Of a DNA stretch of 64,000 nucleotides, positions 48,801 to 56,515 are shown one piece after another; position 1 is the first letter of the stretch, and the number at the start of each line of letters is the position of its first letter. The stretch is from a virus. The notes below the pieces were generated by a model. That model was not told the DNA's origin and did not search any database. It worked only from the letters and a program-made list of their open reading frames with translations. A program made the position numbers and the translations under genes. Location: IMG/VR virus record IMGVR_UViG_3300035182_002586, positions 310,001 to 374,000 of that record, one strand, 5' to 3'.

Positions 48801-50116
48801 GCGGGGATGACCGAGGTGTCGACCACCGGCACGCAGGCCGCGAGCCACATCTTCTGGTCGATGAGGGTCGGGATGATCTGCTGCGTCCCGAAGGGCGTCG
48901 CACCCGGGGTCGTCGTGGTCGGCGTGACCGAGTAGCCGACGCCCCAGTTGACGATCGAGACCGTCGGGCTCGGGTTCGCGATCACGAAGTCCTGGCCCTG
49001 GAGGAAGTCGTTGCGGCCTGCCGAGATGCCGCAGCGGATCACGCTCGTGATCGAGGTGTTCGGCAGGTAGTCGAACGTCCCCTGCCAGGTGTTCGCCCAG
49101 TACTGGATGGTGACGCTGCTACCCGGGGCGGGCGGCGAGGCGAGGGTCACGATGCCGTTGGCACCGTCGACCGCCGTGGGGATCACCTGGATGTTGTTCA
49201 CCTTGACGACGACCTTCGAGGGGTCCGTCGTCGTCGTGCCGGCGCTCGTCCCGTCCACGATCGGACGCTGGAAGACGCGGAACGCGGCGTTGCGGCCGGT
49301 GCTCGCGCCCGACGTGAAGCCGAGCGGACCGTTCGCGTTGCCGTCTCCGATGAGGAGGGAGACCGTCGAGGTGAACTGGAGGTGGTTGCGGCCCTGCGGG
49401 TCGATGTAGACCGAGGTGGAGAGCCCCGGCACCAGCGCCGCATCGATCATCGCCTTGAGCGAGACCGCGGTGGTGGACGAACCAGGGGTCAACACGATGG
49501 TGGCCGTGCCACCGTTCACCGTGATGACGAACGTGTCGCTGATGCCAGCCTGGATGTTGAAGGGCTCGTAGCCCGGGCCGATCAGCGTCGCGTTGGTCGA
49601 GGTGACCTGCGACGACACGTCGTCGGTGAAGCTCGTGTCACCGCGGTGGAAGAAGTAGGTGCAGCGCACCGTGTCGGTCGGCTGGGTGGGCACCTGGAGG
49701 GTCACGAGACCCTTCGCGCCCTGCACCGAACCGATGGCGACCGGCGTGCCGTTCACCGTCACGACCACGCTGCGGACGTCGTTGGTGACGCGCCCGAAGC
49801 CCTGACCGTCGACGAGCGGGAAGTTGCGGACCCGGAAGGTCGAACGCGTGCCGTCCTGCGCACCGAGGACGAGGTTCTGAGGGTTCGTCGCATCGACGAC
49901 CCAGCTCAGGCTCACGTCTTCTGCGGTGACCTCGGTGTCGACCGTGGAGCTAGATCCACGGACCATCTCCAGGTCGAGCTGCTCCAGCTCTTCCTGACCG
50001 ACACCGATGATCGCCGGGATACGCAGACCCGCGACCACGTTCTGGAGGTTGACCTCCGCAAGGGTTCGCGTGTAGACGCCGGGCGGGACGTAGCTGATGA
50101 ACGGACCCAAGGCCAT
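45848..50116 (-). CDS. Contractile tail sheath protein, unusually long (1422 aa)
   Basis: Start MALGPFISYVPPGVYTRTLA at ATG 50116 after GAGGAGACC; YVPPGVYTR is the typical sheath opening. The C-terminal 450 residues (from about AIGGLELIVANTVGIG) contain the sheath core, ending FSASYQPIFPLLYLVLTF. Ordinary sheaths are 400-700 residues; here about 800 residues between the ends carry at least three Gly/Thr/Ser-rich repeats with the pattern FNI-x-G-x-N/SDT-x(2)-V-x-VNG ... V-LT-x-G ... LGF, like flagellin hook IN motifs. They probably form decorations on the outside of the tail. Most highly translated virion gene by its ribosome site. Confidence 0.88.
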   Translation of the reverse strand: MALGPFISYVPPGVYTRTLAEVNLQNVVAGLRIPAIIGVGQEELEQLDLEMVRGSSSTVDTEVTAEDVSLSWVVDATNPQNLVLGAQDGTRSTFRVRNFPLVDGQGFGRVTNDVRSVVVTVNGTPVAIGSVQGAKGLVTLQVPTQPTDTVRCTYFFHRGDTSFTDDVSSQVTSTNATLIGPGYEPFNIQAGISDTFVITVNGGTATIVLTPGSSTTAVSLKAMIDAALVPGLSTSVYIDPQGRNHLQFTSTVSLLIGDGNANGPLGFTSGASTGRNAAFRVFQRPIVDGTSAGTTTTDPSKVVVKVNNIQVIPTAVDGANGIVTLASPPAPGSSVTIQYWANTWQGTFDYLPNTSITSVIRCGISAGRNDFLQGQDFVIANPSPTVSIVNWGVGYSVTPTTTTPGATPFGTQQIIPTLIDQKMWLAACVPVVDTSVIPAVTSTTDFLLPEIPTTGNGRNTPLGLPLYNAVANARQDLVTNRPDLVVVYAGRNLRDALNRPVQTVTAVDGVNRRITLKNALPPDWNVYATFYYNKVSDDTFILTNTVAGPVGSGQYTLFSTLKNAGLYQVRFGTKSGLSQTVQWPRGSETIPDAYHTGAGTAVSETVTVTFGTASATNAAYTIAGGSPYNFFASTSATWVTKVNGVDITDNLATASKGWLVGARVSVTGLNQITVPASPNNVLNLTIDGTDVSVALTSGVRTVAQILTDINAAIDAAPAFAGTAPNNLATSFQIGGAGGPVFFAIQSYSTPAALPGGFDAASYVRVRQGTAETLLGFTTFARADGTPGAVNKPATILGTSVGPFNITTGLNDTLLVRVNGVDYSVTLPGGAAVTAAAVAAAINLVPGLSGVAAAGTLANVNKVRLTSPTNDTSSAIIIGSGSANTVLGFTQGAQASQTLVAAQEVVDVLMSDGAFTAGAVAYTAAVAGHTYITFESLTTGAATSSIGFTNSANSAFNIQSGTGIIPGTSGDVGEDAQDNYTVTSTNPNGSSGTGTPGQTYTDPVTGLRFTVLPATTGSYSPGGSFNMTVSQTFHVSPNVPTYAIGGLELIVANTVGIGVNDTSTLFTFAPSGVEPKNGDFYFISYRFLKQDFSTRLFQQLKTVEANFGTTSAENRVTLGAYLAILNGAILVGIKQVPKVPNTNQASDTDFINAINALATPLPGNVKPDIIIPLGTSTSIYTALTNHCEVQSGARYQNERMGFIGFAGGTTPTAAQSVAKSLLSNRIVAFYPDTAVITLTDEVGNSFESLVDGTFFAAAVAGAVVSPAVDVATPYSRRRIQGFTRIPRILDPVEANQTAVAGVTLLEDLVTFLRIRQGFTTNMQDVLTRLPTVTQIADFVQQQSRGTLDSFVGTKFLSNRVNEVEVSMTALFKTLIQAEIIGAFANVTAAVDPSDPTILRFSASYQPIFPLLYLVLTFNLRAQI

Positions 50117-50315
50117 GGGGGTGGTCTCCTCGGAGGGGCGGCAGAGCTTCTTTGATCCAGATTTCGGGTCAAACAATGACCCACACAACCGTCAAGCCGT
50201 CCCCACTTGGACGACCAGCCTTTGATCCCATCCGTTATGAATCCGATCTTGCCGCTGGTGAGGCGGCTACGACTCGGCGTACCGAGCCGTACAGCACACG
50301 GCCCGCATAAGACGA
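50117..50315. other. Non-coding stretch before the sheath gene
   Basis: 199 nt without a gene. The minus strand reads TTGACG near 50190 and has two GGATCAAAG copies (about 50151 and 50220), possible promoter parts for the sheath gene; no convincing -10 partner is seen. Confidence 0.4.
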
Positions 50316-50756
50316 CTATTTGGCCACAGCGCCTTTCGGAGCTTTCCCGGATCGAAGCGTCTCGATGGCCTGCTTCGCCAACCGACGGCGAGCATCGCGG
50401 CCGGCTTCGCCCATGGGGCGGTACTCCGTCGCCTCGGAGGAGTCCTCTCGCATGAGGGCGTGGGTTCCCGCCGCCTCACGGGCCGCCTGCTTGATCTTGT
50501 CCCGCTCCTCGTTGAACTCCCGCTTTTTGTCCGCGTCCCTCCCGATCAGCTTGTCGGCCGTCGGGTAGTCGTGGTCGTGGACGCCCGAGTTGGCCGTCGC
50601 TGACCCCCCGGGAGCGAAGGCGAACGAGAACCCCTCGATGACCCTCGGCGCCCCTTCCTTACAAGAGGGGCAGGGGTGGCTCTCGTGGTCCCCCATCTTC
50701 AGGTTGCGGTCGAACTTGACGTTGCAGTCCTGGCACTCGAACGTGTACACGGGCAT
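50316..50756 (-). CDS. FmdB-type zinc-ribbon protein
   Basis: 146 residues, start MPVYTFECQDCNVKFDRNL, then HPCPSCKEGAPRVIEGF: the FmdB/CxxC_CXXC regulatory zinc ribbon layout (VYxFxCxxCxxxF ... CPxC). The rest is charged helix with an acidic HD-rich loop. Small FmdB-like proteins occur in phage virion clusters; role unknown. GGAGAAGTCCC precedes the ATG. Confidence 0.75.
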   Translation of the reverse strand: MPVYTFECQDCNVKFDRNLKMGDHESHPCPSCKEGAPRVIEGFSFAFAPGGSATANSGVHDHDYPTADKLIGRDADKKREFNEERDKIKQAAREAAGTHALMREDSSEATEYRPMGEAGRDARRRLAKQAIETLRSGKAPKGAVAK

Positions 50757-50786
50757 GGGACTTCTCCGATCTTCATCTGATGTAGG

Positions 50787-51965
50787 TCACAGGATGCGCT
50801 CGAACTTGTCGTTCCTCCCCACGGCGATGGGGACGGTCGCGAAGTAGAGCCCGCCAGGAATGTCGCTCACGAGGCCAGGCGGGCTCCCGTCCCTGGCTCC
50901 GGTGTAGCCAGGCGTGAGCTTGCTGATGGTCAGCGGGAGCGGGATGTGGATCTCCCAGTCCGACTGGAACGTCGCGGACAAGGAAGCCGTGTAGTACCGA
51001 ATGTCCGCCGTTTCGTCGTAGGACTCTTCGGCCTCACCACCCATGGAGAAGTCCGTCAGCTCGATCCCGTCGAAGGACAGGTTGGCTCGCTTCTCGCCCC
51101 ACATGTACATGATGGCGAGGTCTGCGACTTCTTCCATCGCGTTGGTGTCGTTCGCCACGATCACGGAGAGGTCGAAGTTGATGTCCCATCGACCGCCGTA
51201 GGCGTTCGCGGTGTCGACACGATCGGGGTAGACGACGATCGCCACCTTGTCCCCGACCTTCGACCGCTTGCCGAAAGCGAGCACGACCCCAGGAAGGGTC
51301 TTGAAGTCCGCGTTATTCCACTGGTACGGGACAGGACCGATCGACTGTGTGGCATAGCGGTAGTCCGCCGTCACGATCGCGTCCGGGGGGAACTGCCCGA
51401 TGAATCGGATCGCACCCGTCCTGTAGTCGACAGTGTAGTCGGCCCCCTCTTCGAGTAGGAACCGTCTGTCCTGCCACAGGCGCAGGGTGTTCTTCACTGG
51501 CACCTGCTGGAGTTGCGCCTCACGCTCGACGCCCGAGATGAAGTGCAGCAAAGCCTCGTCCGTGACCGTGAGAAGCGGGTCGATGACGAACGTGCCCGTG
51601 TCGTTGACGTTATCGGGAACCGTCAGGATCTCCAGGTAGTAGACCCCGGGCGGCGTGGGCATCACATCCCCGTTCGCCTTCACCGCTTCGAGGTCCTCTC
51701 GGACCCACTCGATCGGGTTGGCGATCGGGGGGACGTACGCGAGCATCACATAGCTCTTGACCGTCCCGATGAAGTTGTCGGCCGAGAGTTGGACCTTGTT
51801 GGCCGTCGACCCCTTCACCACGATGCCGAGCTGCGGCCGCTCATCGAAGGCGAACCGGTTCTGGATGAAGGGGGTGATCTTCTCGTAGATGGGGTGCCGG
51901 GAGAAACTGTCCTGCAACTCCGCGATCAGGCGACGCTTGAGGGAGTTGATGAGGTAGTAGAACAA
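50787..51965 (-). CDS. Virion structural protein, tail or neck, 392 aa
   Basis: Best start is TTG 51965 after AGAGG. The N-terminal helix (FYYLINSLKRRLIAELQDSF) is followed by beta-rich regions with LLTVTDEALLHFISGVER, DYTVDYRTGAIRFIGQFP and GKRSKVGDKVAIVVYPD. The end (IHIPLPLTISKLTPGYTGA) looks like a tail-completion or sheath-stabilizer protein, but no named family is recognised. Lies between the actin-like gene and the FmdB-like and sheath genes. Confidence 0.6.
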   Translation of the reverse strand: MFYYLINSLKRRLIAELQDSFSRHPIYEKITPFIQNRFAFDERPQLGIVVKGSTANKVQLSADNFIGTVKSYVMLAYVPPIANPIEWVREDLEAVKANGDVMPTPPGVYYLEILTVPDNVNDTGTFVIDPLLTVTDEALLHFISGVEREAQLQQVPVKNTLRLWQDRRFLLEEGADYTVDYRTGAIRFIGQFPPDAIVTADYRYATQSIGPVPYQWNNADFKTLPGVVLAFGKRSKVGDKVAIVVYPDRVDTANAYGGRWDINFDLSVIVANDTNAMEEVADLAIMYMWGEKRANLSFDGIELTDFSMGGEAEESYDETADIRYYTASLSATFQSDWEIHIPLPLTISKLTPGYTGARDGSPPGLVSDIPGGLYFATVPIAVGRNDKFERIL

Positions 51966-52035
51966 GGGGGCCTCTGGCTTGCGCGGTGGAGGACCCGGCC
52001 AAGGGAAGCCTTACAGCCTCACCCCCAGGTCCCGA

Positions 52036-52449
52036 TCAACGAACGGTGAGATTGTCCGGGTTGAGCCGGGTGATGTGGCCGTGAACGAGGTTCGCGAGAT
52101 TGCGGCCCATCTCGTTGGCATCGATGAAGACGCTTCCGCCCCCGTGGACGTCGAATCGACCTTCCACGAGGATGGCCGACGCGATCGCCTTCACGGCCTT
52201 ACCGTCGGCGAAGAGGGACACGGAGATCTGGCCCCGCGTCTTGGGGTTCTCGATGATGAACGCCCCTGTCAGCTCGGTGTTCGAGGTCGTCACGCGACGA
52301 TCGAGCTTCCAGCCGAGGCCCATGGATGCCTCGAACGAATAGGCCAACGTCTGTGCGAACGAGGCGAAGTAGTCCGCCATGCTTGCACCCGAAGCCGTCT
52401 TCGGATCCGAGGCCGTCTTCCATGCAGGGTGGTTGGGGGCGTAGTGCAT
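52036..52449 (-). CDS. Virion-region protein, 137 aa
   Basis: Starts MHYAPNHPAWKTASDPKTAS, with GGAGACC 6 nt before the ATG. Beta-rich C-terminal part (GAFIIENPKTRGQISVSLFADG, GRFDVHGGGSVFIDA). Possible tail or baseplate component; family unknown. Follows the actin-like gene by 11 nt. Confidence 0.6.
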   Translation of the reverse strand: MHYAPNHPAWKTASDPKTASGASMADYFASFAQTLAYSFEASMGLGWKLDRRVTTSNTELTGAFIIENPKTRGQISVSLFADGKAVKAIASAILVEGRFDVHGGGSVFIDANEMGRNLANLVHGHITRLNPDNLTVR

Positions 52450-52460
52450 CGAACGGTCTC

Positions 52461-53474
52461 CTACTCCGAGTGGGCATCACGCGCGAGAACCAGCAGGCCC
52501 TCGGCTACGGCGGTCATCGGGTCCTTCGCCTGACGGACCTCGCTGATCGGGATCGGGAAGCCGCGCTTCTTCACGGCCTCGAACTCTTCCTTGAAGATGT
52601 CCATGAACCCGTCGGCCTTCGACGTACCGCCGGAGACGACGAACGGGATGGCATCGGGGAGGTCGATCTTCGTTTGGCTCTTGCGGAACTGCGCTGCGAT
52701 GTTGTCGAGGCAGTACGTGATGAGGGCGCGGATGTAGAGCGCGATCGCCTCCTGCTCACGGCCAACCGGCTTCGTGAGATTGACGCCCTTCTCCTTGATC
52801 GCGCACATGCGGGCCGGCGTTGAACCCATCGCCTTGGCTGCGTGGGCGTCGACCCAATCACCGCCACGTGCGAGGGCGAACGAGAGACCCTCGACCGTCT
52901 GGTACGAGAGGGCCACGTTGCACATACCCGACCCGAAGCTCACCGCGAGACCTGAGAAGCCGTCGTCCGCGCAGTTCGAGTAGACGATGGCCATCGCCTC
53001 GTTCGTCGGGACGGCCTTGTACCCGTGCTCGGTGATGATCTTCCGGAAGATCTCAGTGTGGTACACGATGTCCTGGCCTTCGTCGTCGACCGGGGCAGCG
53101 GGCACGCTGTAGTAGCAGTTCTCGCCGGAGACGACCGGATCCTCCAGGACCTTGTAGACGAGAAGGCTCAGGATCTCCTGCGCGTCCACCTCGGCGGAGG
53201 ACACGACACCCCGTGCCAGCGGACGGCGCACGTCACGCTTGAACAGGTTTGCCATCGTAAGGGCACTGTCCCCGATGACGATGATCTGCCCATCCTTCTC
53301 GATGTACGAGACCTTGGACATCCTGAGAGAGCGTTTCGCCTCCGGGTCTAGATCCAGGAAGGCGTCGCGGACCCTCTGTGTCACGGTTTTGTCGTTGTCG
53401 TTCGTGCGAGCAGAAACCAAATTCATGGTTCCCACGTCGAGTCCGACCCCAGGTCTCATTTTCGCGTCGCCCAT
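52461..53474 (-). CDS. Actin-like ATPase (ParM/MreB superfamily)
   Basis: 337 residues. Phosphate-1 motif GVGLDVGTMNLV (10-20), connect-1 TNEAMAIVYSN near 157-167, phosphate-2 LAVSFGSGMCNVALSY (176-191) and adenosine motif FVVSGGTSKADGF (278-290). In phosphate-2 the usual Asp is replaced by Ser. Length is close to ParM and phage Alp proteins. Such proteins polymerise into filaments that move DNA or position phage factories. Start ATG 53474 has GGGAGAAG 5 nt upstream; ATG 53459 is possible. It lies in the tail gene cluster, next to a homing endonuclease that overlaps its start. Confidence 0.8.
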   Translation of the reverse strand: MGDAKMRPGVGLDVGTMNLVSARTNDNDKTVTQRVRDAFLDLDPEAKRSLRMSKVSYIEKDGQIIVIGDSALTMANLFKRDVRRPLARGVVSSAEVDAQEILSLLVYKVLEDPVVSGENCYYSVPAAPVDDEGQDIVYHTEIFRKIITEHGYKAVPTNEAMAIVYSNCADDGFSGLAVSFGSGMCNVALSYQTVEGLSFALARGGDWVDAHAAKAMGSTPARMCAIKEKGVNLTKPVGREQEAIALYIRALITYCLDNIAAQFRKSQTKIDLPDAIPFVVSGGTSKADGFMDIFKEEFEAVKKRGFPIPISEVRQAKDPMTAVAEGLLVLARDAHSE

Positions 53475-54238
53475 TTGATCTTCTCCCTGATTCGATTTTC
53501 ACATGCTGCGGGGTCTGTCTGGATGTCACGTTCCCACAGACGAAGCACAGACAGCCCTCGCATCAAAGCCTGCTTGTCGGCCAAAGTGTCCAGCCCCTTG
53601 CGTTGTCTCTGCCTCGGGCTGAGTTGCTTGTAAACGGCTGGATTACCGTGCCAGTAATCTCCGGTTTGGATCACAACTCCCAGGGAGGGGATAAGAAAGT
53701 CCACGGTGAAGTCCCCCACCTGTCCCTGTGCGACGAAATCCACCGTGAGGCGTTCTAGTACCCCTCTGACCCAAGCCTCAATTTTCGTCTCCCGTCGTTG
53801 AAACTTGCGAAGCCTCTCTGGTGAGGCAGCTCGGAGCTTGGCCTTGTACTCCTCTGCCTGAGTTGGACCGTACGTTTCTTCGTAGGAGCGCCCCGCTTTA
53901 GACTGGACGTGTGCTCTGATCCCACGTGTGATCTCAGCGACGTACTTGGGATCTTGGTAGAGGTGTTTGACCCTGTGGACAGGGTTCGCTTCACCTCGCT
54001 GCTGCTCTCCGAACTCGGGGTGCACACGATGCCATCGACAAAGAGGGTTTCGGTCCCCCTCCAACCATGGCTTGTCCCTCTCAGAAAGCGTCTTGGTACG
54101 TAGCCCATGCCGACGTAGTTCACGCTGGATCGTTGCGGACCCGCAGTGGAAAAACGTCTTCAAATCTGACAGCCGTGCGTCTGGATTCGCAGCCAGTACG
54201 GCTTCCAGTTCGGCTTTGGGTATCTCTCGCCCAGGCAT
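53456..54238 (-). CDS. Free-standing homing endonuclease, Vsr-like fold
   Basis: 260 residues from ATG 54238 (TAGGAAC upstream; ATG 54262 also possible). A helix-turn-helix-like segment (DLKTFFHCGSATIQRELRRHG) and basic spacer lead to a C-terminal nuclease of the Vsr/PD-(D/E)XK type: VDFVAQGQVGDFTVDFLIPSLGVVIQTGDYWHGNPAVY and LRLWERDI. It overlaps the actin-like gene start by 19 nt. Confidence 0.8.
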   Translation of the reverse strand: MPGREIPKAELEAVLAANPDARLSDLKTFFHCGSATIQRELRRHGLRTKTLSERDKPWLEGDRNPLCRWHRVHPEFGEQQRGEANPVHRVKHLYQDPKYVAEITRGIRAHVQSKAGRSYEETYGPTQAEEYKAKLRAASPERLRKFQRRETKIEAWVRGVLERLTVDFVAQGQVGDFTVDFLIPSLGVVIQTGDYWHGNPAVYKQLSPRQRQRKGLDTLADKQALMRGLSVLRLWERDIQTDPAACENRIREKIKWATRK

Positions 54239-54273
54239 TGTTCCTACATCTGAGCCTGGCATAAGAGCAATCT

Positions 54274-55002
54274 CTAGCGGCAGTCGTACTTGTAGCCCGA
54301 CTGAGAAGCCGTCTTCGCCGTCCTCTGGTTCAGGAGGTAGACGAACTCCTCGTGCTTGTCGGCGATGCCCTGGAGCATGTTGTCCGTGCCCGACGAGAGC
54401 ATGTTGAGGGCCGTCAGGTCCGCCCTCACAGCCTCGACGAGCGCGATGGCCATCTTCACGACCGCCAGACTGCACGCAGGGAAGTTCGCAGGCCCTTCGA
54501 GACCTTCCGGCTGCGCGTAGGCCACGAGAACCGCCTGGTGGGCCATCTGGATGACCGGACCCACGTACTCGACGCCCCCCGTGCTGACCGTGCGCTCGGC
54601 CCACGAGTCGATCAGCCCGTTCGTGTCGTTGTAGAGGCGATCGAAGAGAAGGTGGTCCCCGTAGTAGTCCGGGCCCCTCGTCTGCCAGTGGTGCGTCTGG
54701 TGGATGACGGTCTCCGCCCGGAGCATCGACAGCAGCACGCCCATGAGCCCGAAGGGACCCGCGTACTGCGCCTTCAAGAGCCCGAAGACCTTCTCCGGAG
54801 ACGCTCCCGCAAGCCACTGTGACGGCGGCAGCATGAGCGGCGTGTCTGCGCCGACCGCCGCCGTCTTCGGACGTGCGGATGCAATCGGAGCCCCATCGAC
54901 GGTCTGACCGGGGAGGTAGGGCGGACCGTGCGCGAAGTGGTTGTACTGCGTAGGGTCGTGCCAGATCGCGTAGGCTGCCGCGCCGTTGGGATCGTGAGCC
55001 AT
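54274..55002 (-). CDS. Dps/ferritin-like protein in the tail cluster
   Basis: 242 residues from ATG 55002 (stop-start overlap TGATG). The core has TVIHQTHHWQTRG, YYGDHLLFDRLYND, LIDSWAERT and near the end GTDNMLQGIADKHEEFVYLL, the fingerprint of Dps. The ferroxidase ligands keep E. coli Dps spacing exactly: H105, H117, D121, D132, E136. Ordinary Dps is about 160-190 residues; here an N-terminal extension of about 75 residues (WHDPTQYNHFAHG) is added. Dps binds iron, scavenges peroxide and can bind DNA. Its place among virion genes suggests a virion component. Confidence 0.82.
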   Translation of the reverse strand: MAHDPNGAAAYAIWHDPTQYNHFAHGPPYLPGQTVDGAPIASARPKTAAVGADTPLMLPPSQWLAGASPEKVFGLLKAQYAGPFGLMGVLLSMLRAETVIHQTHHWQTRGPDYYGDHLLFDRLYNDTNGLIDSWAERTVSTGGVEYVGPVIQMAHQAVLVAYAQPEGLEGPANFPACSLAVVKMAIALVEAVRADLTALNMLSSGTDNMLQGIADKHEEFVYLLNQRTAKTASQSGYKYDCR

Positions 55003-55334
55003 CACTTCACCGCCTTGTCCTTCAGCAGCGTACGGAGGTGCTCGATGTCGCCCGGGAAGATCCAGCCTTCCCACGCCTTCGTGAGCTTGGCCTCCGCCGC
55101 CTTGAACGCGGGACCAACCTTCGGATCGAGCGCGATGGGAGAGTCGGACTCCAGGGCACTCAGCTCGATGTGGGCGTCCTGGAGGAGCTTCCCCGCTTCC
55201 TTGAGGGCGTGCTCGATCTTCGCGAGCTGCGCGAGGTACTTGGGCACGTTGGCCTGGAGCTGCTCCGGGTGCGGGACGACCCTGGCAAGGACCTCTCGCG
55301 ACTGCTGAATGAGACTGGCCTGACGAGCGTGCAT
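55002..55334 (-). CDS. Helical virion-region protein, 110 aa
   Basis: Starts MHARQASLIQQSREVLARVV after GGAGAG. Helical throughout, with heptad-like stretches (LAQLAKIEHALKEAGKLLQDA), and ends KDKAVK just before the Dps-like start, with which it shares TGATG. Likely translated together with it. Function unknown. Confidence 0.65.
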   Translation of the reverse strand: MHARQASLIQQSREVLARVVPHPEQLQANVPKYLAQLAKIEHALKEAGKLLQDAHIELSALESDSPIALDPKVGPAFKAAEAKLTKAWEGWIFPGDIEHLRTLLKDKAVK

Positions 55335-55373
55335 GGGGGCTCTCCTACAGGGCGTCTTTGACAAGGAACTTTA

Positions 55374-56000
55374 TCAAGACGGCCCCTTCTCGCGGATCTT
55401 CCGGAGAGCAGCGGAAGCTGCCCCAACCCCACCAGCCTGCCCCTCGTCCTTCTGGACGTTCACGTAGTCCTTCACGTCGGTGGGCTTGATGGTGGACGGG
55501 ATGAAGAGGGGGGCGTCTCCCGAGGGGGCATCCGAGGCCGGCTTTTCGGCACGCGCAGCCGAGGAGGCTCCTCCACTGCCGGCGGAAACCCCGCGGATGA
55601 GCGCCGCCATCTCGTTGAAGCGTTCCTGCTGCACGATCAGCACGGCCGCAAATGCCTGGTCACGGTGCGACATCTCTTCGCGAAGCAGACGGTTCTGCTC
55701 CTCCAGGGCCGAAACGAGAGCCGTGGGAGGTGCTGCCGCCGTGGGGACGGGGGGTGGGGGTGCAGCCACCGTAGGAACGGGAAGCGGAGCGGGGTGAGGC
55801 ATTCCGTGAGGTGCCGCCGAATGAATCGACCCCCCGTGGAACTGGAACAAGAGACGCTGGCTGATGAGACGCCACAGGTCCTTGGAACGGTGAGCCTTCT
55901 CTGCGGAGATGGACACCACCACACCATGTGGCACGTCAACGAAGATATCCTCGATGAGGATCGTCCCTGTCTTCGTGTTGATCACCTTCACATCGTTCAT
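55374..56000 (-). CDS. Virion-region protein, 208 aa
   Basis: Start MNDVKVINTKTGTILIEDIF at ATG 56000, sharing TGATG with the gp10-like gene. N-terminal beta domain, then Pro/Ala/His-rich linker, a coiled helix (EEQNRLLREEMSHRDQAF) and an acidic-Gly-rich end. Possibly a tail or neck protein. Family unknown. Confidence 0.6.
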   Translation of the reverse strand: MNDVKVINTKTGTILIEDIFVDVPHGVVVSISAEKAHRSKDLWRLISQRLLFQFHGGSIHSAAPHGMPHPAPLPVPTVAAPPPPVPTAAAPPTALVSALEEQNRLLREEMSHRDQAFAAVLIVQQERFNEMAALIRGVSAGSGGASSAARAEKPASDAPSGDAPLFIPSTIKPTDVKDYVNVQKDEGQAGGVGAASAALRKIREKGPS

Positions 56001-56512
56001 CACTTGGACCTGAATGCGGCTGCGACCTGGCGTTGAAGGTCTCGTTTGATGGCCTTCTTGATGTGCTCGCGAGCTTCCTTGCGAGCCTTCTCGATGATGG
56101 TCGTCGGCTCGTGACCCGGGTGGATCCACTTACCGTTCTTCATCGACCGCGGCGTAGCCGAGCGGAAAATCAGCTCTCCCTCTTCCGTGATGATCGGGAT
56201 GGGAGCCCGAGCCTTTACGAGCCACCGCATCTGCCCACCCTCGCGACCCATGAGAAGGGGTCGGAACGCCGGGTGGTTTGCCGTGATCTGAATGCTCGAT
56301 GCTTTCGCGACGACCTTCAACGCCCGACTGAGCGCGGCCCGCGCGCGCGTCGAGAAGGTCGTCTGCATCATGATGTTGTTCTTGACCCTCTTCATCACGT
56401 CAGCCCGGAGCTTGCGGAGAACCGCTTCCGGGTCGATCTTCCTCAGGGCTGCCGCTGAGGTGACGAGGGGCTTGAGGTTGATCTGCCCAACGGTGACGAA
56501 CGGGTGCGCCAC
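56000..56512 (-). CDS. Neck protein-like (HK97 gp10-like), 170 aa
   Basis: Helical basic N-terminus (EAVLRKLRADVMKRVKNNI), middle HPAFRPLLMGREGGQMRWLV, and a C-terminal helix with KARKEAREHIKKAIKRDLQ. The pattern of a basic alpha/beta fold with a terminal helix is that of HK97 gp10-type neck proteins. Moderate confidence. Lies between the 451-aa structural protein and the 208-aa protein. Confidence 0.6.
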   Translation of the reverse strand: MAHPFVTVGQINLKPLVTSAAALRKIDPEAVLRKLRADVMKRVKNNIMMQTTFSTRARAALSRALKVVAKASSIQITANHPAFRPLLMGREGGQMRWLVKARAPIPIITEEGELIFRSATPRSMKNGKWIHPGHEPTTIIEKARKEAREHIKKAIKRDLQRQVAAAFRSK

Positions 56513-56515
56513 GGG

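Noticed and set aside
45623-50155. 1510-residue plus-strand frame opposite the tail sheath
   Set aside because: Arg/Asp/Val-rich antisense frame with no recognisable motif; the sheath on the minus strand has good motifs and a ribosome site.
50117-50315. Possible tRNA or small RNA before the sheath gene
   Set aside because: No cloverleaf or conserved RNA fold could be drawn.
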